Source: CALJTV01 sp034435835 (GTDB taxonomy: Bacteria > Chloroflexota > Dehalococcoidia > GIF9 > UBA5629). Taken from it: a DNA stretch of 64,000 bases. Under the pieces are notes generated by a model. The model was not told where the DNA came from and made no database searches. It saw only the letters and a program-made list of their open reading frames with translations. Made by a program: the position numbers and the translations under genes. The stretch spans positions 62,001 through 126,000 of the forward strand of contig DAOTWF010000002.1 of assembly GCA_034435835.1 (NCBI GenBank), given 5' to 3'. Below, piece by piece: positions 1-8,523 of the stretch (the first letter of the stretch is position 1; every line of letters begins with the position of its first letter).

Positions 1-1577
1 CGGTGGAGGACACCATCTCCATCCTCCGTGGCCTCAAAGAACGCTATGAGGTACATCATGGGGTACGTATAAAGGACTCAGCCTTGGTAGCGGCAGCAGT
101 GCTCTCAAACCGCTACATCTCTGACCGCTTCCTGCCGGACAAGGCTATAGACTTGGTAGACGAAGCTGCGGCCAAATTGAGAACCGAAATTGATAGCATG
201 CCAGCGGAGCTGGATGAGGTTACCCGGCGCATCATGCAACTAGAAATAGAAAGAGAAGCCCTGAGAAAAGAGCAGGATGCTGCCTCAAAGGAAAGATTGA
301 ATACACTAGAGAAAGAGCTGGCAGATCTCAAAGAGGAGGAACGCCGACTGCGAATGCAATGGGAAGGAGAAAAACAGGACATCCATGAACTCCAACAGCT
401 CAAGGAACGTGTAGAACAGGTGAGGTATGAGATAGAAAAAGCAGAACGTGCAGCAGACTTCGAAAAGGCAGCCCAACTTAAATATGGCACGCTCGTGGAA
501 CTGGAAAAGCAGCTAAAGGAAAGAGAAGAAAAGCTTTCCTCCAAGAAAGGACAGCGCCTGCTTAAAGAAGAAGTGGATGAGGAGGACATTGCCGAGGTGG
601 TCAGCCGTTGGACAGGCATACCGGTGAATCGCTTGCTGGAAGGTGAGATTCAGAAGCTTGTCCACATGGAAGAACGTTTGCACAAGCGCATTGTAGGACA
701 GAATGAGTCCGTCACGGCTGTTGCCAATGTCATCCGGCGGGCTCGCGCTGGTCTTCAGGACCCGAATCGCCCGCTTGGGAGCTTCATCTTCCTTGGCCCT
801 ACTGGCGTGGGCAAGACAGAGCTGGCACGAGCGCTGGCTGAATTTCTGTTCGACGATGAAAGGGCCATGATCCGCCTCGATATGTCAGAATATATGGAAA
901 AACATACCGTATCGCGGCTAATAGGTGCCCCACCCGGCTACGTGGGCTATGAAGAGGGTGGTCAGCTCACCGAAGCCGTAAGACGCCGCCCTTACACCGT
1001 AATTCTGCTAGATGAAATAGAGAAGGCGCACCCTGATGTATTCAACGTCCTGCTGCAAATACTTGATGACGGCCGCTTGACCGATGGCCAAGGGCGCACA
1101 GTGGACTTCAAGAATACCGTCCTGATAATGACCAGCAACCTGGGAAGTCAGTGGATCACGGACCTCGGTCCAGGGCAGGAAAACGAGATACGCCACAGAA
1201 CCATGGAAGCACTCAAGGCGCAATTCCGTCCTGAGTTTCTTAACCGGATCGATGAAATAATAATATTCCATCCCCTGAACATGGAACATATAAAGCAGAT
1301 CGTGGAACTGCAACTTGGCAACGTAAGAAAAAGGCTTGCCAGCCGCCACATAGACATCAGGCTTACCGAGGCTGCCAAGGAACTACTGGTCAGAGAAGGT
1401 TATGACCCTGCATACGGCGCTAGACCCCTGAGACGGGCAATCCAGAGGCTGATACTCGACCCACTAGCTATGAAAGTGCTCGAGGGAGAATTCAAGGACG
1501 GCGATACCATTGAAATCGATGCCAAAGGTGGTAAGATAACATTCAGTAAAAGTGAGGCTGCGGTAACCACCACCTAG
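1..1577 (+). CDS. clpB: ATP-dependent chaperone ClpB, C-terminal part (5' truncated by window edge)
   Basis: The open frame runs in from the left edge, so the GTG at base 3 is not the real start. The fragment covers the end of the first AAA+ domain, the long charged coiled-coil middle domain (about residues 60-185) that defines ClpB, and the whole second AAA+ domain. That domain carries Walker A GPTGVGKTE near residue 265, Walker B ILLDEIEKA near 335, and a C-terminal small domain with the GARPLRR sensor-2 arginine. ClpB is a cytoplasmic hexameric disaggregase that threads aggregated proteins together with DnaK. It converges on plsX with a 29-base gap. The middle domain argues against ClpA or ClpC. 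Confidence 0.95.
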   Translation, partial: VEDTISILRGLKERYEVHHGVRIKDSALVAAAVLSNRYISDRFLPDKAIDLVDEAAAKLRTEIDSMPAELDEVTRRIMQLEIEREALRKEQDAASKERLNTLEKELADLKEEERRLRMQWEGEKQDIHELQQLKERVEQVRYEIEKAERAADFEKAAQLKYGTLVELEKQLKEREEKLSSKKGQRLLKEEVDEEDIAEVVSRWTGIPVNRLLEGEIQKLVHMEERLHKRIVGQNESVTAVANVIRRARAGLQDPNRPLGSFIFLGPTGVGKTELARALAEFLFDDERAMIRLDMSEYMEKHTVSRLIGAPPGYVGYEEGGQLTEAVRRRPYTVILLDEIEKAHPDVFNVLLQILDDGRLTDGQGRTVDFKNTVLIMTSNLGSQWITDLGPGQENEIRHRTMEALKAQFRPEFLNRIDEIIIFHPLNMEHIKQIVELQLGNVRKRLASRHIDIRLTEAAKELLVREGYDPAYGARPLRRAIQRLILDPLAMKVLEGEFKDGDTIEIDAKGGKITFSKSEAAVTTT

Positions 1578-1606
1578 CGGATAACCAAAGAGTTGCACTA
1601 CCAGAA

Positions 1607-2605
1607 CTATTCAGTGGCATAGGTACCCGCTTTAATAGCTTCGACTATGCCCTGCTTAGCAGCCAAGTAAGCCAAATATATGGCGTTCTTGATAGCTGTC
1701 GACTTGCTACGTCCGTGCGCTATCACGATATTACCATCTAGCCCCAACAAACAGGCACCGCCATATTGCTTGTAGTCCAGTTTCCTGACCACCGAAACGA
1801 GCTGTACGTATTGTGCTAATGCCGGTCCTGTCAAATAGCGGTCGATCTCAGCCATCTCGCCCAGCTCCAGTAGCTCCTGGATAACCTCAGAATATCCTTC
1901 TACCGTCTTGATAAGTACATTACCGGTAAAGCCATCGGTGACTATTATGTCAGCCTTGCCCTGGAGTACATCGAACCCCTCCACATTTCCGATAAAGTTC
2001 AGATTAGTCTTCTTTAGCATCTGGTATGCCTCTCGGGCCAGGGTGCTGCCCTTTAGTTCCTCCTTACCGACATTCAACAGTCCCACCCTCGGGGACTTTA
2101 TCTGCAGGACATGCTCTGCCAGTATGCTTGCAAGCTGCGCAAACTGCACCAGAAATATCGGCTTGCAGTTAACATTCACCCCCACATCGATGATAAGGGT
2201 TGGCTGAGGCTGATTGAGATCAGCAACAGCACAAATAGCCATCCGCTCGATACCTTGAACCATTTTCAAGTTCAGAAAAGAGGCGACAACTGTGGCGCCA
2301 GTGCTCCCCGCAGAAACAAAACCATCCACCACCCTATCGCGTACCAGCTTGACACCGACAACTACAGAGGAATTTTGTTTATTCTGTACAGCCTGTATAG
2401 GGTCCTCGCCATCCCGCACCACCTCACCAGCATCGACAATAGATATGCCAGATACCCTGGAAGAACGGCGCATAAGCAGCTCGAGTATCGCCTTCCTGCC
2501 GACAAGCACCACCTCAACCGGGTATTGTCTTACCGCAGCAATGGCGCCCCTCACCGTCTCACGGGGGGCGTAGTCGCCACCTTCAGCATCAACAGCAATT
2601 ATCAT
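1607..2605 (-). CDS. plsX: Phosphate acyltransferase PlsX
   Basis: The 332-residue protein begins MIIAVDAEGGDYAPRETV, the PlsX N-terminus (usually DAMGGD; here DAEGGD), and contains GVNVNCKP and GFTGNVLIKT family motifs. PlsX makes acyl-phosphate from acyl-ACP, the first committed step of phospholipid synthesis in bacteria that use PlsY. It is a peripheral membrane enzyme of about 330-350 residues, so the length is normal. The usual partners fabD, fabH and acpP are not adjacent. A consensus promoter lies just upstream on the same strand. Confidence 0.94.
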   Translation of the reverse strand: MIIAVDAEGGDYAPRETVRGAIAAVRQYPVEVVLVGRKAILELLMRRSSRVSGISIVDAGEVVRDGEDPIQAVQNKQNSSVVVGVKLVRDRVVDGFVSAGSTGATVVASFLNLKMVQGIERMAICAVADLNQPQPTLIIDVGVNVNCKPIFLVQFAQLASILAEHVLQIKSPRVGLLNVGKEELKGSTLAREAYQMLKKTNLNFIGNVEGFDVLQGKADIIVTDGFTGNVLIKTVEGYSEVIQELLELGEMAEIDRYLTGPALAQYVQLVSVVRKLDYKQYGGACLLGLDGNIVIAHGRSKSTAIKNAIYLAYLAAKQGIVEAIKAGTYATE

Positions 2606-2652
2606 GGCTCCCTCTTACCATCGACTTCCACAGGCCGCACGGTTGGTAACAG

Positions 2653-2681
2653 AATTTAGCTGTTCGCCTGCTTTTTGTCAA
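2653..2681 (-). promoter_or_regulatory. Candidate sigma-70 promoter for plsX
   Basis: Reading the minus strand, TTGACA (2681-2676) and TAAATT (2658-2653) are separated by 17 bases, about 50 bases upstream of the plsX start. It is back to back with the hypA promoter. Confidence 0.6.
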
Positions 2682-2745
2682 GAAAGCGAAGTAAAAGTAG
2701 ACTTTACCCAAGGAACAGCTTCAACAGGCACAGATTCACAGCACT

Positions 2746-2774
2746 TTGAAATATAAGAGATAAAAGTCTATAAT
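2746..2774 (+). promoter_or_regulatory. Candidate sigma-70 promoter for hypAB
   Basis: TTGAAA (2746-2751) and a perfect TATAAT (2769-2774) are spaced by 17 bases, giving a predicted start about 35 bases upstream of the hypA GTG. Confidence 0.65.
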
Positions 2775-2817
2775 CCACTGGGGCTGATTGGAAACTGGAT
2801 AAAGTCCCAGACCTGCA

Positions 2818-3159
2818 GTGCACGAACTAGCCATAACGCAAAACATACTTGACATCGCTATAAACGAAGCCAAGGCAGCACGGGCAAGCCAGATAATGAA
2901 GATTAGACTTGTCATCGGGGAACTATCCGGGGTCGCCGGAGAGTGCGTGCAGTTCTATTTTGACTTCTTGAAAAAAGACAGCATCGCTCAAAATGCCACC
3001 ATCGATTTTGAAACTGTTCCTGCCAAGTTGCGCTGTCGCGATTGCCAGACAAGCTTCAAGCTCGAAGATTCAAGCTGGTCATGCCCCTGCTGCCGCAGCG
3101 CCAATCTGGAGATAACAGACGGGCAGAGCTGCTTTATCGAAAGCATAGAGGTCGAATAG
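2818..3159 (+). CDS. hypA: Hydrogenase nickel insertion protein HypA
   Basis: The 113-residue protein starts at GTG with M-H-E-L-A, the N-terminal Met-His-Glu nickel site of HypA, and has the zinc ribbon CRDC...CPCC near residues 72-92. HypA delivers Ni2+ with HypB to the large subunit of [NiFe] hydrogenases in the cytoplasm. It abuts hypB directly (stop followed at once by ATG), so the two are co-transcribed. It lies far from the hydrogenase genes at 41.9-54.6 kb. hypCDEF and the maturation protease are not in the window. Confidence 0.95.
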   Translation: MHELAITQNILDIAINEAKAARASQIMKIRLVIGELSGVAGECVQFYFDFLKKDSIAQNATIDFETVPAKLRCRDCQTSFKLEDSSWSCPCCRSANLEITDGQSCFIESIEVE

Positions 3160-3825
3160 ATGAAAAGAATAAAGGTACTCCAGAACATCAGTAGCGCCAA
3201 CGATGCTATAGCTGCCCAGAACAGAGAGCTGCTTGACAGTTACAATATTCTGGCTATTAACCTCATGTCATCTCCAGGCGCCGGCAAGACTAGCCTTATC
3301 CTAAGCACGATAGCACACCTGCGTCACCGGCTACGTATGGCTGTCATCGAAGGTGATATCGCCTCCAGAATAGATGCCGATAAAATTGGCAAAGAGGGGA
3401 TTCCTGTGGTCCAGATAAACACCGGTGGTAGCTGCTCCCTTGAAGCCCATATGATCACAAACGCGCTGGAGAAATTGCCTTTGAAAACGACCGAACTGCT
3501 GTTTATCGAGAATGTGGGCAATTTAATATGCCCGGCAGGTTTCTCGCTTGGCGAACACAGGAAAGTGGTGGTCTCAAGTATTGCCGAGGGCGATGACAAG
3601 CCAGCTAAGTACCCTATCATGTTCTCTCTGGCTGATGCAGTGGTGATAAATAAAATTGACCTGCTTCCACTACAAGAATTCGACCTCATCGGTTTTCGCA
3701 AAAAGGTCACTGGACTGAATCCCAAAGTGACTATCTTTGAAATTTCTTGTAAGACTGGCCAGGGTATTGAAGCCTGGTGCTCTTGGCTCCTCGAGCAGTT
3801 ACAAGACCGCGGGAAACACAAATAG
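3160..3825 (+). CDS. hypB: Hydrogenase nickel insertion GTPase HypB
   Basis: The 221-residue SIMIBI-class GTPase has P-loop SSPGAGKTS near residue 37, the VEGD-like switch IEGDIAS, and the NKID guanine motif. It lacks the N-terminal His-rich nickel-storage stretch seen in many HypB proteins. The conserved Cys-His pair of the G-domain metal site (usually GxxCHLDA) reads GGSCSLEA, so His is Ser, while the later conserved Cys (NLICPAG) is kept. It uses GTP hydrolysis to pass nickel to hydrogenase large subunits with HypA, whose gene is immediately upstream. Confidence 0.94.
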   Translation: MKRIKVLQNISSANDAIAAQNRELLDSYNILAINLMSSPGAGKTSLILSTIAHLRHRLRMAVIEGDIASRIDADKIGKEGIPVVQINTGGSCSLEAHMITNALEKLPLKTTELLFIENVGNLICPAGFSLGEHRKVVVSSIAEGDDKPAKYPIMFSLADAVVINKIDLLPLQEFDLIGFRKKVTGLNPKVTIFEISCKTGQGIEAWCSWLLEQLQDRGKHK

Positions 3826-3864
3826 TAGCCAGCGTAAAAGCTGTTCCTATGTCAAAAGCTCTGA

Positions 3865-4944
3865 CTATTCGCGCCTGATCACATGCACAGCAGTAGCCTT
3901 GAAGCTGACGTAGATTTCAGCACCCGGTCCAATACCTATATCTTCAGCTGATTTCCTGGTCAATACCCCTAGCAAAGGAAAACCACAATCGACCTCGATC
4001 CTCACCAAAACACCGACATTTGCTACCTTAGTTACAATGCCCCAAAACACGTTTCTGGCGCTGGATTGCGCTCTTACCCTAGCAAAATTGATGTCTTCCG
4101 GTCTAATAGTCACCCATACTGGGTCACCCGGCTCGCAGTCAGTGATTGCCTCCAGTCTGGCTTTACCGACATCTATGACTACTAGGCCCTCGCTCTTGCT
4201 TTCCACCCTGCCCGCTAGGATATTCTCCGCGCCGACGAACTCTGCCACCTTCTTGTTTACTGGCGAGCAGAATATCTCGAACGGCTCACCTATCTGAAGT
4301 AACTCCCCAGCCATCAGTACTCCAATGCGCTGTGCCAGCCTCTGTCCCTGTCCCATATCATGGGTTGTCATCACAACCGTCATCTTTCGCGATCTGATTA
4401 GCCGCTGCAAAACTGTCTCCACCTTTGCCGCCGACACCGGGTCAAGACTGGCTGTAGGCTCATCCAGAAACAGCACCTCCGGGTCACTGACAAGCGCCCT
4501 AGCTAAAGCCACCATCTGCATCTCGCCCACAGAAAGTGCTTTAGCGTCCCGGTCAATATACTCGGACATCCCTATCAATCCCAAGGTGGATTCAATCCTG
4601 TCCCCCGCCGATTTTGAATGTCCACCCCGCCACTTGAGACCACAGGCAACATTGTCGCGGACGCTCCCTGAGAAGACCACCGGCTTCTGCGCCACAAATG
4701 ACATTCTACGCCTTGCCCACAGCCTCAGATGCCCAGACGAGGTCACATTGACATCCTGAAAATAGACCTCGCCACTTGACGGCAGCTCCAAGAGATCTAG
4801 TATTCTGAGAAGCGTGGTTTTCCCGGCACCACGAGGTCCTATGAGGGCTAAAACCTCTCCCTCATTGATTTGCAAGCTTATGCCCTTCAACACCGGCCTT
4901 CCCTGATAATGTTTTTCCAGCTTGAGAGCCTCTATCAATGCCAT
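3865..4944 (-). CDS. tupC: Tungstate-type ABC transporter, ATP-binding subunit
   Basis: The 359-residue ATPase has Walker A GPRGAGKTT near residue 36, signature LSVGE, Walker B VLFLDEPTA, and a C-terminal oxyanion-binding (TOBE/MOP-like) region from about residue 245. This architecture belongs to ModC/TupC/WtpC-type oxyanion importers. It follows tupB by one base and is the last gene of the operon. The assignment to tungstate rests on the TupA-like binding protein and on the Moco/Tuco-type leader. Molybdate cannot be excluded. Confidence 0.88.
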   Translation of the reverse strand: MALIEALKLEKHYQGRPVLKGISLQINEGEVLALIGPRGAGKTTLLRILDLLELPSSGEVYFQDVNVTSSGHLRLWARRRMSFVAQKPVVFSGSVRDNVACGLKWRGGHSKSAGDRIESTLGLIGMSEYIDRDAKALSVGEMQMVALARALVSDPEVLFLDEPTASLDPVSAAKVETVLQRLIRSRKMTVVMTTHDMGQGQRLAQRIGVLMAGELLQIGEPFEIFCSPVNKKVAEFVGAENILAGRVESKSEGLVVIDVGKARLEAITDCEPGDPVWVTIRPEDINFARVRAQSSARNVFWGIVTKVANVGVLVRIEVDCGFPLLGVLTRKSAEDIGIGPGAEIYVSFKATAVHVIRRE

Positions 4945-4945
4945 C

Positions 4946-5632
4946 TCACTTGCGCTGCAACCAGCTTATTAGCAAATTCACCAAAAGGGCTAACGTCAGC
5001 AATATTATTCCCAGTGCTATCGCCAGCTCTAAATTACCCCTAGAGGTCTCTACGGAAATGGCGGTGGTTAACGTACGCGTAAACCCCTTTATATTGCCAC
5101 CGACCATTAAAGATAGCCCCACCTCGGAGATAGCCCTGCCAAAACCCATCACCGCCGCTGTAATTAGGGCATAGCGGGCTTCCTTCATCACCTGTAAAGC
5201 AGCCTGAAGCCTGCTGGCACCAAGCCCCACTGCCGCTTCATACACAGCGGTATCCACACCTTTCAAGGCGGACACACCCAGTCCGAACACAATAGGGCTA
5301 ACAAAGATTACTTGACCTATTACCATGGCTGCCGGAGTGAATAGCAGCCCCAAATTGCCCAGCGGTCCCGACCGTGAAAGCAGCACAAAAATAAACAGCC
5401 CCACCAGTACCGTGGGTAGGCTATACAGGGTCTGCACCAGACTCATAAACAACCTTTTCCCAGGAAAGGTACTGAAATGCATCAGCCCTCCCAGTGGAAA
5501 GCAGATGGCACAGGCAATGCCGCAGGATGTCACCGAGATAATAAGCGACCTTGCAGATATCTCCACCACCTCCGCATCAAAAGAGGCAATAAGCTCCACC
5601 GCTTTGACGAAGCCACGTCCTAGTTCTTCCAT
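4946..5632 (-). CDS. tupB: Tungstate-type ABC transporter, permease
   Basis: This hydrophobic protein has about six predicted membrane spans and the EAA-loop AAVGLGASRLQAALQV that docks on the ATPase. The start chosen is the ATG at 5632 (MEELGRGFVKA), giving 228 residues. It is preceded by GGAG and overlaps the tupA stop by 13 bases, typical of translational coupling. A longer reading to 5689 would run deep into tupA. The sequence resembles TupB permeases rather than ModB. Confidence 0.9.
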   Translation of the reverse strand: MEELGRGFVKAVELIASFDAEVVEISARSLIISVTSCGIACAICFPLGGLMHFSTFPGKRLFMSLVQTLYSLPTVLVGLFIFVLLSRSGPLGNLGLLFTPAAMVIGQVIFVSPIVFGLGVSALKGVDTAVYEAAVGLGASRLQAALQVMKEARYALITAAVMGFGRAISEVGLSLMVGGNIKGFTRTLTTAISVETSRGNLELAIALGIILLTLALLVNLLISWLQRK

Positions 5633-6534
5633 CGCTCCAGCATTAATGTCGAGCAGTAAGCTGCCCGTGAAGAAAGCCGCTGTTTGCAATCACAATACGG
5701 AAGAAACAACGGCTCCCCATAAGGCTGTACCCTGTAGCCTCTGAGTAAAGTCTGCACATCCCCGGAGACCAAAAAATTTGCCAGCAGCTTTGCCCCCTGA
5801 TAATTCACCCCGGGACATCTTTCCGGGCTAACGATGATAATGGAATAAACATTAAGCATGGCTTCGTCATCGTCAACCAGGGGTACTATGTCCAGCTCCC
5901 TACTAAAGGTCAGAAAGGTTGCCCTGTCTGCAAGTGTGTAGCCTTTTTTTTCAGAAGCTAGTTGTAAGGTTGACCCCATGCCCGCCCCTGTCTCCATATA
6001 CCACTGGCTCTTTCTTATCTTTTCATAATTGACACCCACCCTCTGCCACATTTCCTTCTCCTTGGCATGTGTGCCGGACTCGTCACCACGGGAAACGAAG
6101 ATAGCGCTACCGTATGTGGCTAATCTAGCAAAAGCCTCCTCCGCCTTCAGTCCTCTTATACCAGCCGGGTCATTCTCAGGCCCTATAATCAAAAACCGAT
6201 TGCAGGCAAATGGCGTCCGTGCCAGCCCGCATCCTTTAGAAACAAATTGCTCCTCTCTTTCCGGGTCATGGGTAACAATGGCATCTACATCGCCTTTTTC
6301 GGCATAGCGCACGGCTACACCACTGCCGGTACACAATACCTGCAGGTCAATCCCGTTTCTTTCCTCAAAAAGCGGCTCAAGGTATTCCCACAGGCCAGAA
6401 TCGCACAGGCTCGTGGTGCTGGCTACCTTCAACTTGGACTGGGCTATATTATGTCTGGCAGCGGTACAACCAACCGTTATAAAAAGAAAGGATAGGGCAG
6501 CCAGCAGGACAACACAGGCGAGTCTTATACTCAA
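5620..6534 (-). CDS. tupA: Tungstate-type ABC transporter, substrate-binding lipoprotein
   Basis: The mature region begins LKVASTTSLCDSGLWEYLEP, close to the TTTSTxDSGL oxyanion-binding start of TupA, and ends with a periplasmic-binding-protein fold. The best start is TTG at 6534, with AGGAGA 9 bases upstream. It gives a signal peptide of about 22 residues ending in TVGC, a lipoprotein cleavage site, and a 304-residue precursor. An ATG at 6717 would lie upstream of the predicted promoter and run through the riboswitch, so it is rejected. It is the first gene of tupABC. Confidence 0.88.
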   Translation of the reverse strand: MSIRLACVVLLAALSFLFITVGCTAARHNIAQSKLKVASTTSLCDSGLWEYLEPLFEERNGIDLQVLCTGSGVAVRYAEKGDVDAIVTHDPEREEQFVSKGCGLARTPFACNRFLIIGPENDPAGIRGLKAEEAFARLATYGSAIFVSRGDESGTHAKEKEMWQRVGVNYEKIRKSQWYMETGAGMGSTLQLASEKKGYTLADRATFLTFSRELDIVPLVDDDEAMLNVYSIIIVSPERCPGVNYQGAKLLANFLVSGDVQTLLRGYRVQPYGEPLFLPYCDCKQRLSSRAAYCSTLMLERWKN

Positions 6535-6555
6535 AAAACCAGCTCTCCTTTCCAA

Positions 6556-6645
6556 ACACGGGAGGCACCACCGTTTCCAATGGCACCCTGGCGGCCCCTG
6601 TCCATAGGCTTTTGCCTTTAGGACAAAAGGCTCGGAAAGCCTCTT
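6556..6645 (-). ncRNA. Candidate Moco/Tuco (molybdenum/tungsten cofactor) riboswitch
   Basis: The tupA leader folds as nested helices. It contains TTCCGAGCC, a strong hairpin CTTTTG...CAAAAG, then CAGGGGCCGCCAGGG and GGAAACGGTGGTGCCTCCC. GCCGCC can pair with GGTGGT around the GGAAAC segment. These conserved pieces and their order match my recollection of the Moco RNA motif (Regulski et al.), whose Tuco variants sit before tungsten genes. The SD of tupA (AGGAGA) lies just after the last helix, so translational control is plausible. The assignment is by eye and was not scored against a covariance model. Confidence 0.75.
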
Positions 6646-6657
6646 GTCGATTTCTCC

Positions 6658-6687
6658 ATTATAACAAGCTAATATGACCAGTGACAA
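6658..6687 (-). promoter_or_regulatory. Candidate promoter for the tup riboswitch and operon
   Basis: On the minus strand TTGTCA (6687-6682) and TATAAT (6663-6658) are separated by 18 bases. The predicted transcript begins a few bases before the riboswitch and excludes the ATG at 6717 as a start for tupA. Confidence 0.65.
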
Positions 6688-6721
6688 TATGCAGCAAACC
6701 GACGATGGGCAAGACAAGCAC

Positions 6722-6750
6722 TTGACAACCCGGCAGACTTGGATTTATAC
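6722..6750 (+). promoter_or_regulatory. Candidate sigma-70 promoter for the trp leader
   Basis: TTGACA (6722-6727) and TTATAC (6745-6750) have a 17-base spacer. The predicted start near 6757 is at the beginning of the T-box leader. Confidence 0.65.
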
Positions 6751-6756
6751 TTGAGT

Positions 6757-7046
6757 TCAAAAGAATACTGCAAAGGCTGGGAACGAGACTAGTAGGCCTC
6801 CAGCGAAGCTCAGAGAGCCGGGGTAGGTGTGAGCCGGTGCTGGCGCAGAGGCTGAATGGACTCAGGAGCTGCAAACCGAAAGGGTCATCCCTGAGTAGGC
6901 TTTGACGGAAAGGGCACCGTTATCCAAGCCCAGGGTATCGCTCGGGAAACTGGGCCGTACCTGGAACGAGATGGCTACCAAAAGGTAGCTAAGTAGGGTG
7001 GCACCGCGAAGGTAGAACCCCTCGCCCCTATAGGCGAGGGGTTTTT
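6757..7046 (+). ncRNA. T-box leader (tryptophan) upstream of trpE
   Basis: The leader carries the hallmark AGGGTGGCACCGCG T-box at 6995-7008 and ends in a Rho-independent terminator. In Stem I a TGG codon (6857-6859, in CTGAATGGACTC) sits where the specifier loop should be, which reads tryptophan. The TGGC at 6999-7002 would pair with a tRNA ending GCCA, and tRNA-Trp normally has a G discriminator. Uncharged tRNA-Trp is therefore expected to stabilise the antiterminator and switch on trpEGDCFBA. The T-box and terminator are seen directly; the specifier assignment is inference. Confidence 0.93.
7018..7046 (+). terminator. Conditional terminator of the trp T-box
   Basis: A nine-pair stem CCCCTCGCC/GGCGAGGGG (7018-7026 and 7033-7041) with loop CCTATA is followed by TTTTT. 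It is mutually exclusive with the T-box antiterminator. Confidence 0.93.
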
Positions 7047-7066
7047 AATTTGCCTTAAGGAGAGAC

Positions 7067-8518
7067 ATGTATTATCCGTCCCTTAAAGAATTGAAAAAAA
7101 TCGACAGAAGTCAGGGCAATCTGGTTCCGATCTGCCGTGAAATCATCGCTGATTTGGAGACGCCAGTATCTGCCTACCTCAAGATCAACCGCGGCAATTA
7201 CTCATTCCTCCTGGAGAGCGTTGAGGGGACTGAGCGGCTGGCGAGATATAGTTTCATAGGTACCGACCCATACCGTGTCCTAATCACCAGAAAGGATGAC
7301 AACCTCAATCCACTACCGCTGCTGGCTGCAGAGCTCAACTGTTACAGGATGGTGCCGATCCCGGAGCTGCCCAGATTCTGTGGCGGCGCGGTTGGCTATT
7401 TGAGTTACGAGGTCGCCACACACTTCGAAAAGCTGCCTTCCCCCATCAATGACCCCCTGGGTCTGCCCGAGTCTATATTCTTGTTTGTCGACACCATACT
7501 CGTTTTCGATCATGTCACCCATAAGATCAAAATACTGAGCCAGGTAAAACTCAATGGCGACCTAGAGAAATCGTACAGCGAAGCTGTTGAAAGGATTGAA
7601 GCTATGGCAGAGAGACTAAAACAGCCGCTGCCCCGCGTAAAAGCACAGCCGAGCCATCGTTATAGTGCAGATAGCTACTGTCTTTCCTCAAACCTCACCA
7701 AAGAGCAGTTTGAGGCTCGCGTCGTCAAAGCCAAAGAATATATAACCTGTGGCGAGGCTATACAAGTAGTGCTCTCACAGCGTCTGGCAAGACCCATCAG
7801 CGCCGAGCCTTTTGGAATCTACCGGGCACTACGTACCCTGAACCCCTCACCGTACATGTTCTTCCTAGACTTCAAGGACTTCCAGCTTCTGGGGGCATCC
7901 CCGGAGATACTCGTAAGGGTGGAGGACGACATAGTGATGACCCGTCCACTGGCTGGGACAAGGCCTCGGGGCAAAACCCCTGCAGAAGATATAGCCCTAG
8001 AGCAGGAACTGCGAAATGACGAAAAGGAGAGGGCTGAGCATATCATGCTGGTCGACCTGGGACGCAACGATATCGGGCGGATCAGCGAACCCGGGACAGT
8101 GGAGATGAGCAGGCTCATGGAGGTAGAACGTTACTCACACGTGATGCATCTGGTCACACATGTGCAGGGCAAACTGAGACATGATCTGACACCCTTCCAT
8201 GCCCTTGAAGCCTGCTTTCCCGCTGGCACCGTCTCTGGAGCGCCCAAGATCCGGGCAATGGAGATAATAGCCGAACTTGAACCGGACAGAAGGGGACCTT
8301 ACGCCGGCGCAGTGGGCTACTTCTCCTTTTCAGGCAATATGGACATGGCTATCACCATAAGGAGCATGGTGGCAAAAGAGAGATTAGCATACATACAGGC
8401 AGGCTGCGGAATTGTCTATGACAGCATTCCTGAACGCGAATTCGCCGAGACATTGAATAAGGCGAGAGCCTTGCTTCAGGCAATCGAGCAGGCAGAGTGC
8501 CCTAGAGGAGACACATAA
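7067..8518 (+). CDS. trpE: Anthranilate synthase component I
   Basis: The 483-residue chorismate-binding enzyme has the N-terminal LLESVEG tryptophan-binding segment, conserved GASPE, RPLAGTRPRG, DEKERAEHIMLVDLGRNDIG, and the C-terminal AGCGIVYDS...E core. It converts chorismate plus ammonia to anthranilate and pairs with TrpG. The ATG follows a good SD (AAGGAGAG) just after the T-box terminator, so it is the first gene under T-box control. PabB is an alternative for the isolated sequence, but the complete trp operon settles it. Confidence 0.97.
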   Translation: MYYPSLKELKKIDRSQGNLVPICREIIADLETPVSAYLKINRGNYSFLLESVEGTERLARYSFIGTDPYRVLITRKDDNLNPLPLLAAELNCYRMVPIPELPRFCGGAVGYLSYEVATHFEKLPSPINDPLGLPESIFLFVDTILVFDHVTHKIKILSQVKLNGDLEKSYSEAVERIEAMAERLKQPLPRVKAQPSHRYSADSYCLSSNLTKEQFEARVVKAKEYITCGEAIQVVLSQRLARPISAEPFGIYRALRTLNPSPYMFFLDFKDFQLLGASPEILVRVEDDIVMTRPLAGTRPRGKTPAEDIALEQELRNDEKERAEHIMLVDLGRNDIGRISEPGTVEMSRLMEVERYSHVMHLVTHVQGKLRHDLTPFHALEACFPAGTVSGAPKIRAMEIIAELEPDRRGPYAGAVGYFSFSGNMDMAITIRSMVAKERLAYIQAGCGIVYDSIPEREFAETLNKARALLQAIEQAECPRGDT

Positions 8519-8523
8519 ATACG

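Noticed and set aside
6535..6717. N-terminal extension of the tungstate-binding protein to ATG 6717
   Set aside because: The extension lies over the riboswitch and upstream of the predicted promoter and is not conserved-looking. TTG 6534 has a proper SD and begins a signal peptide.
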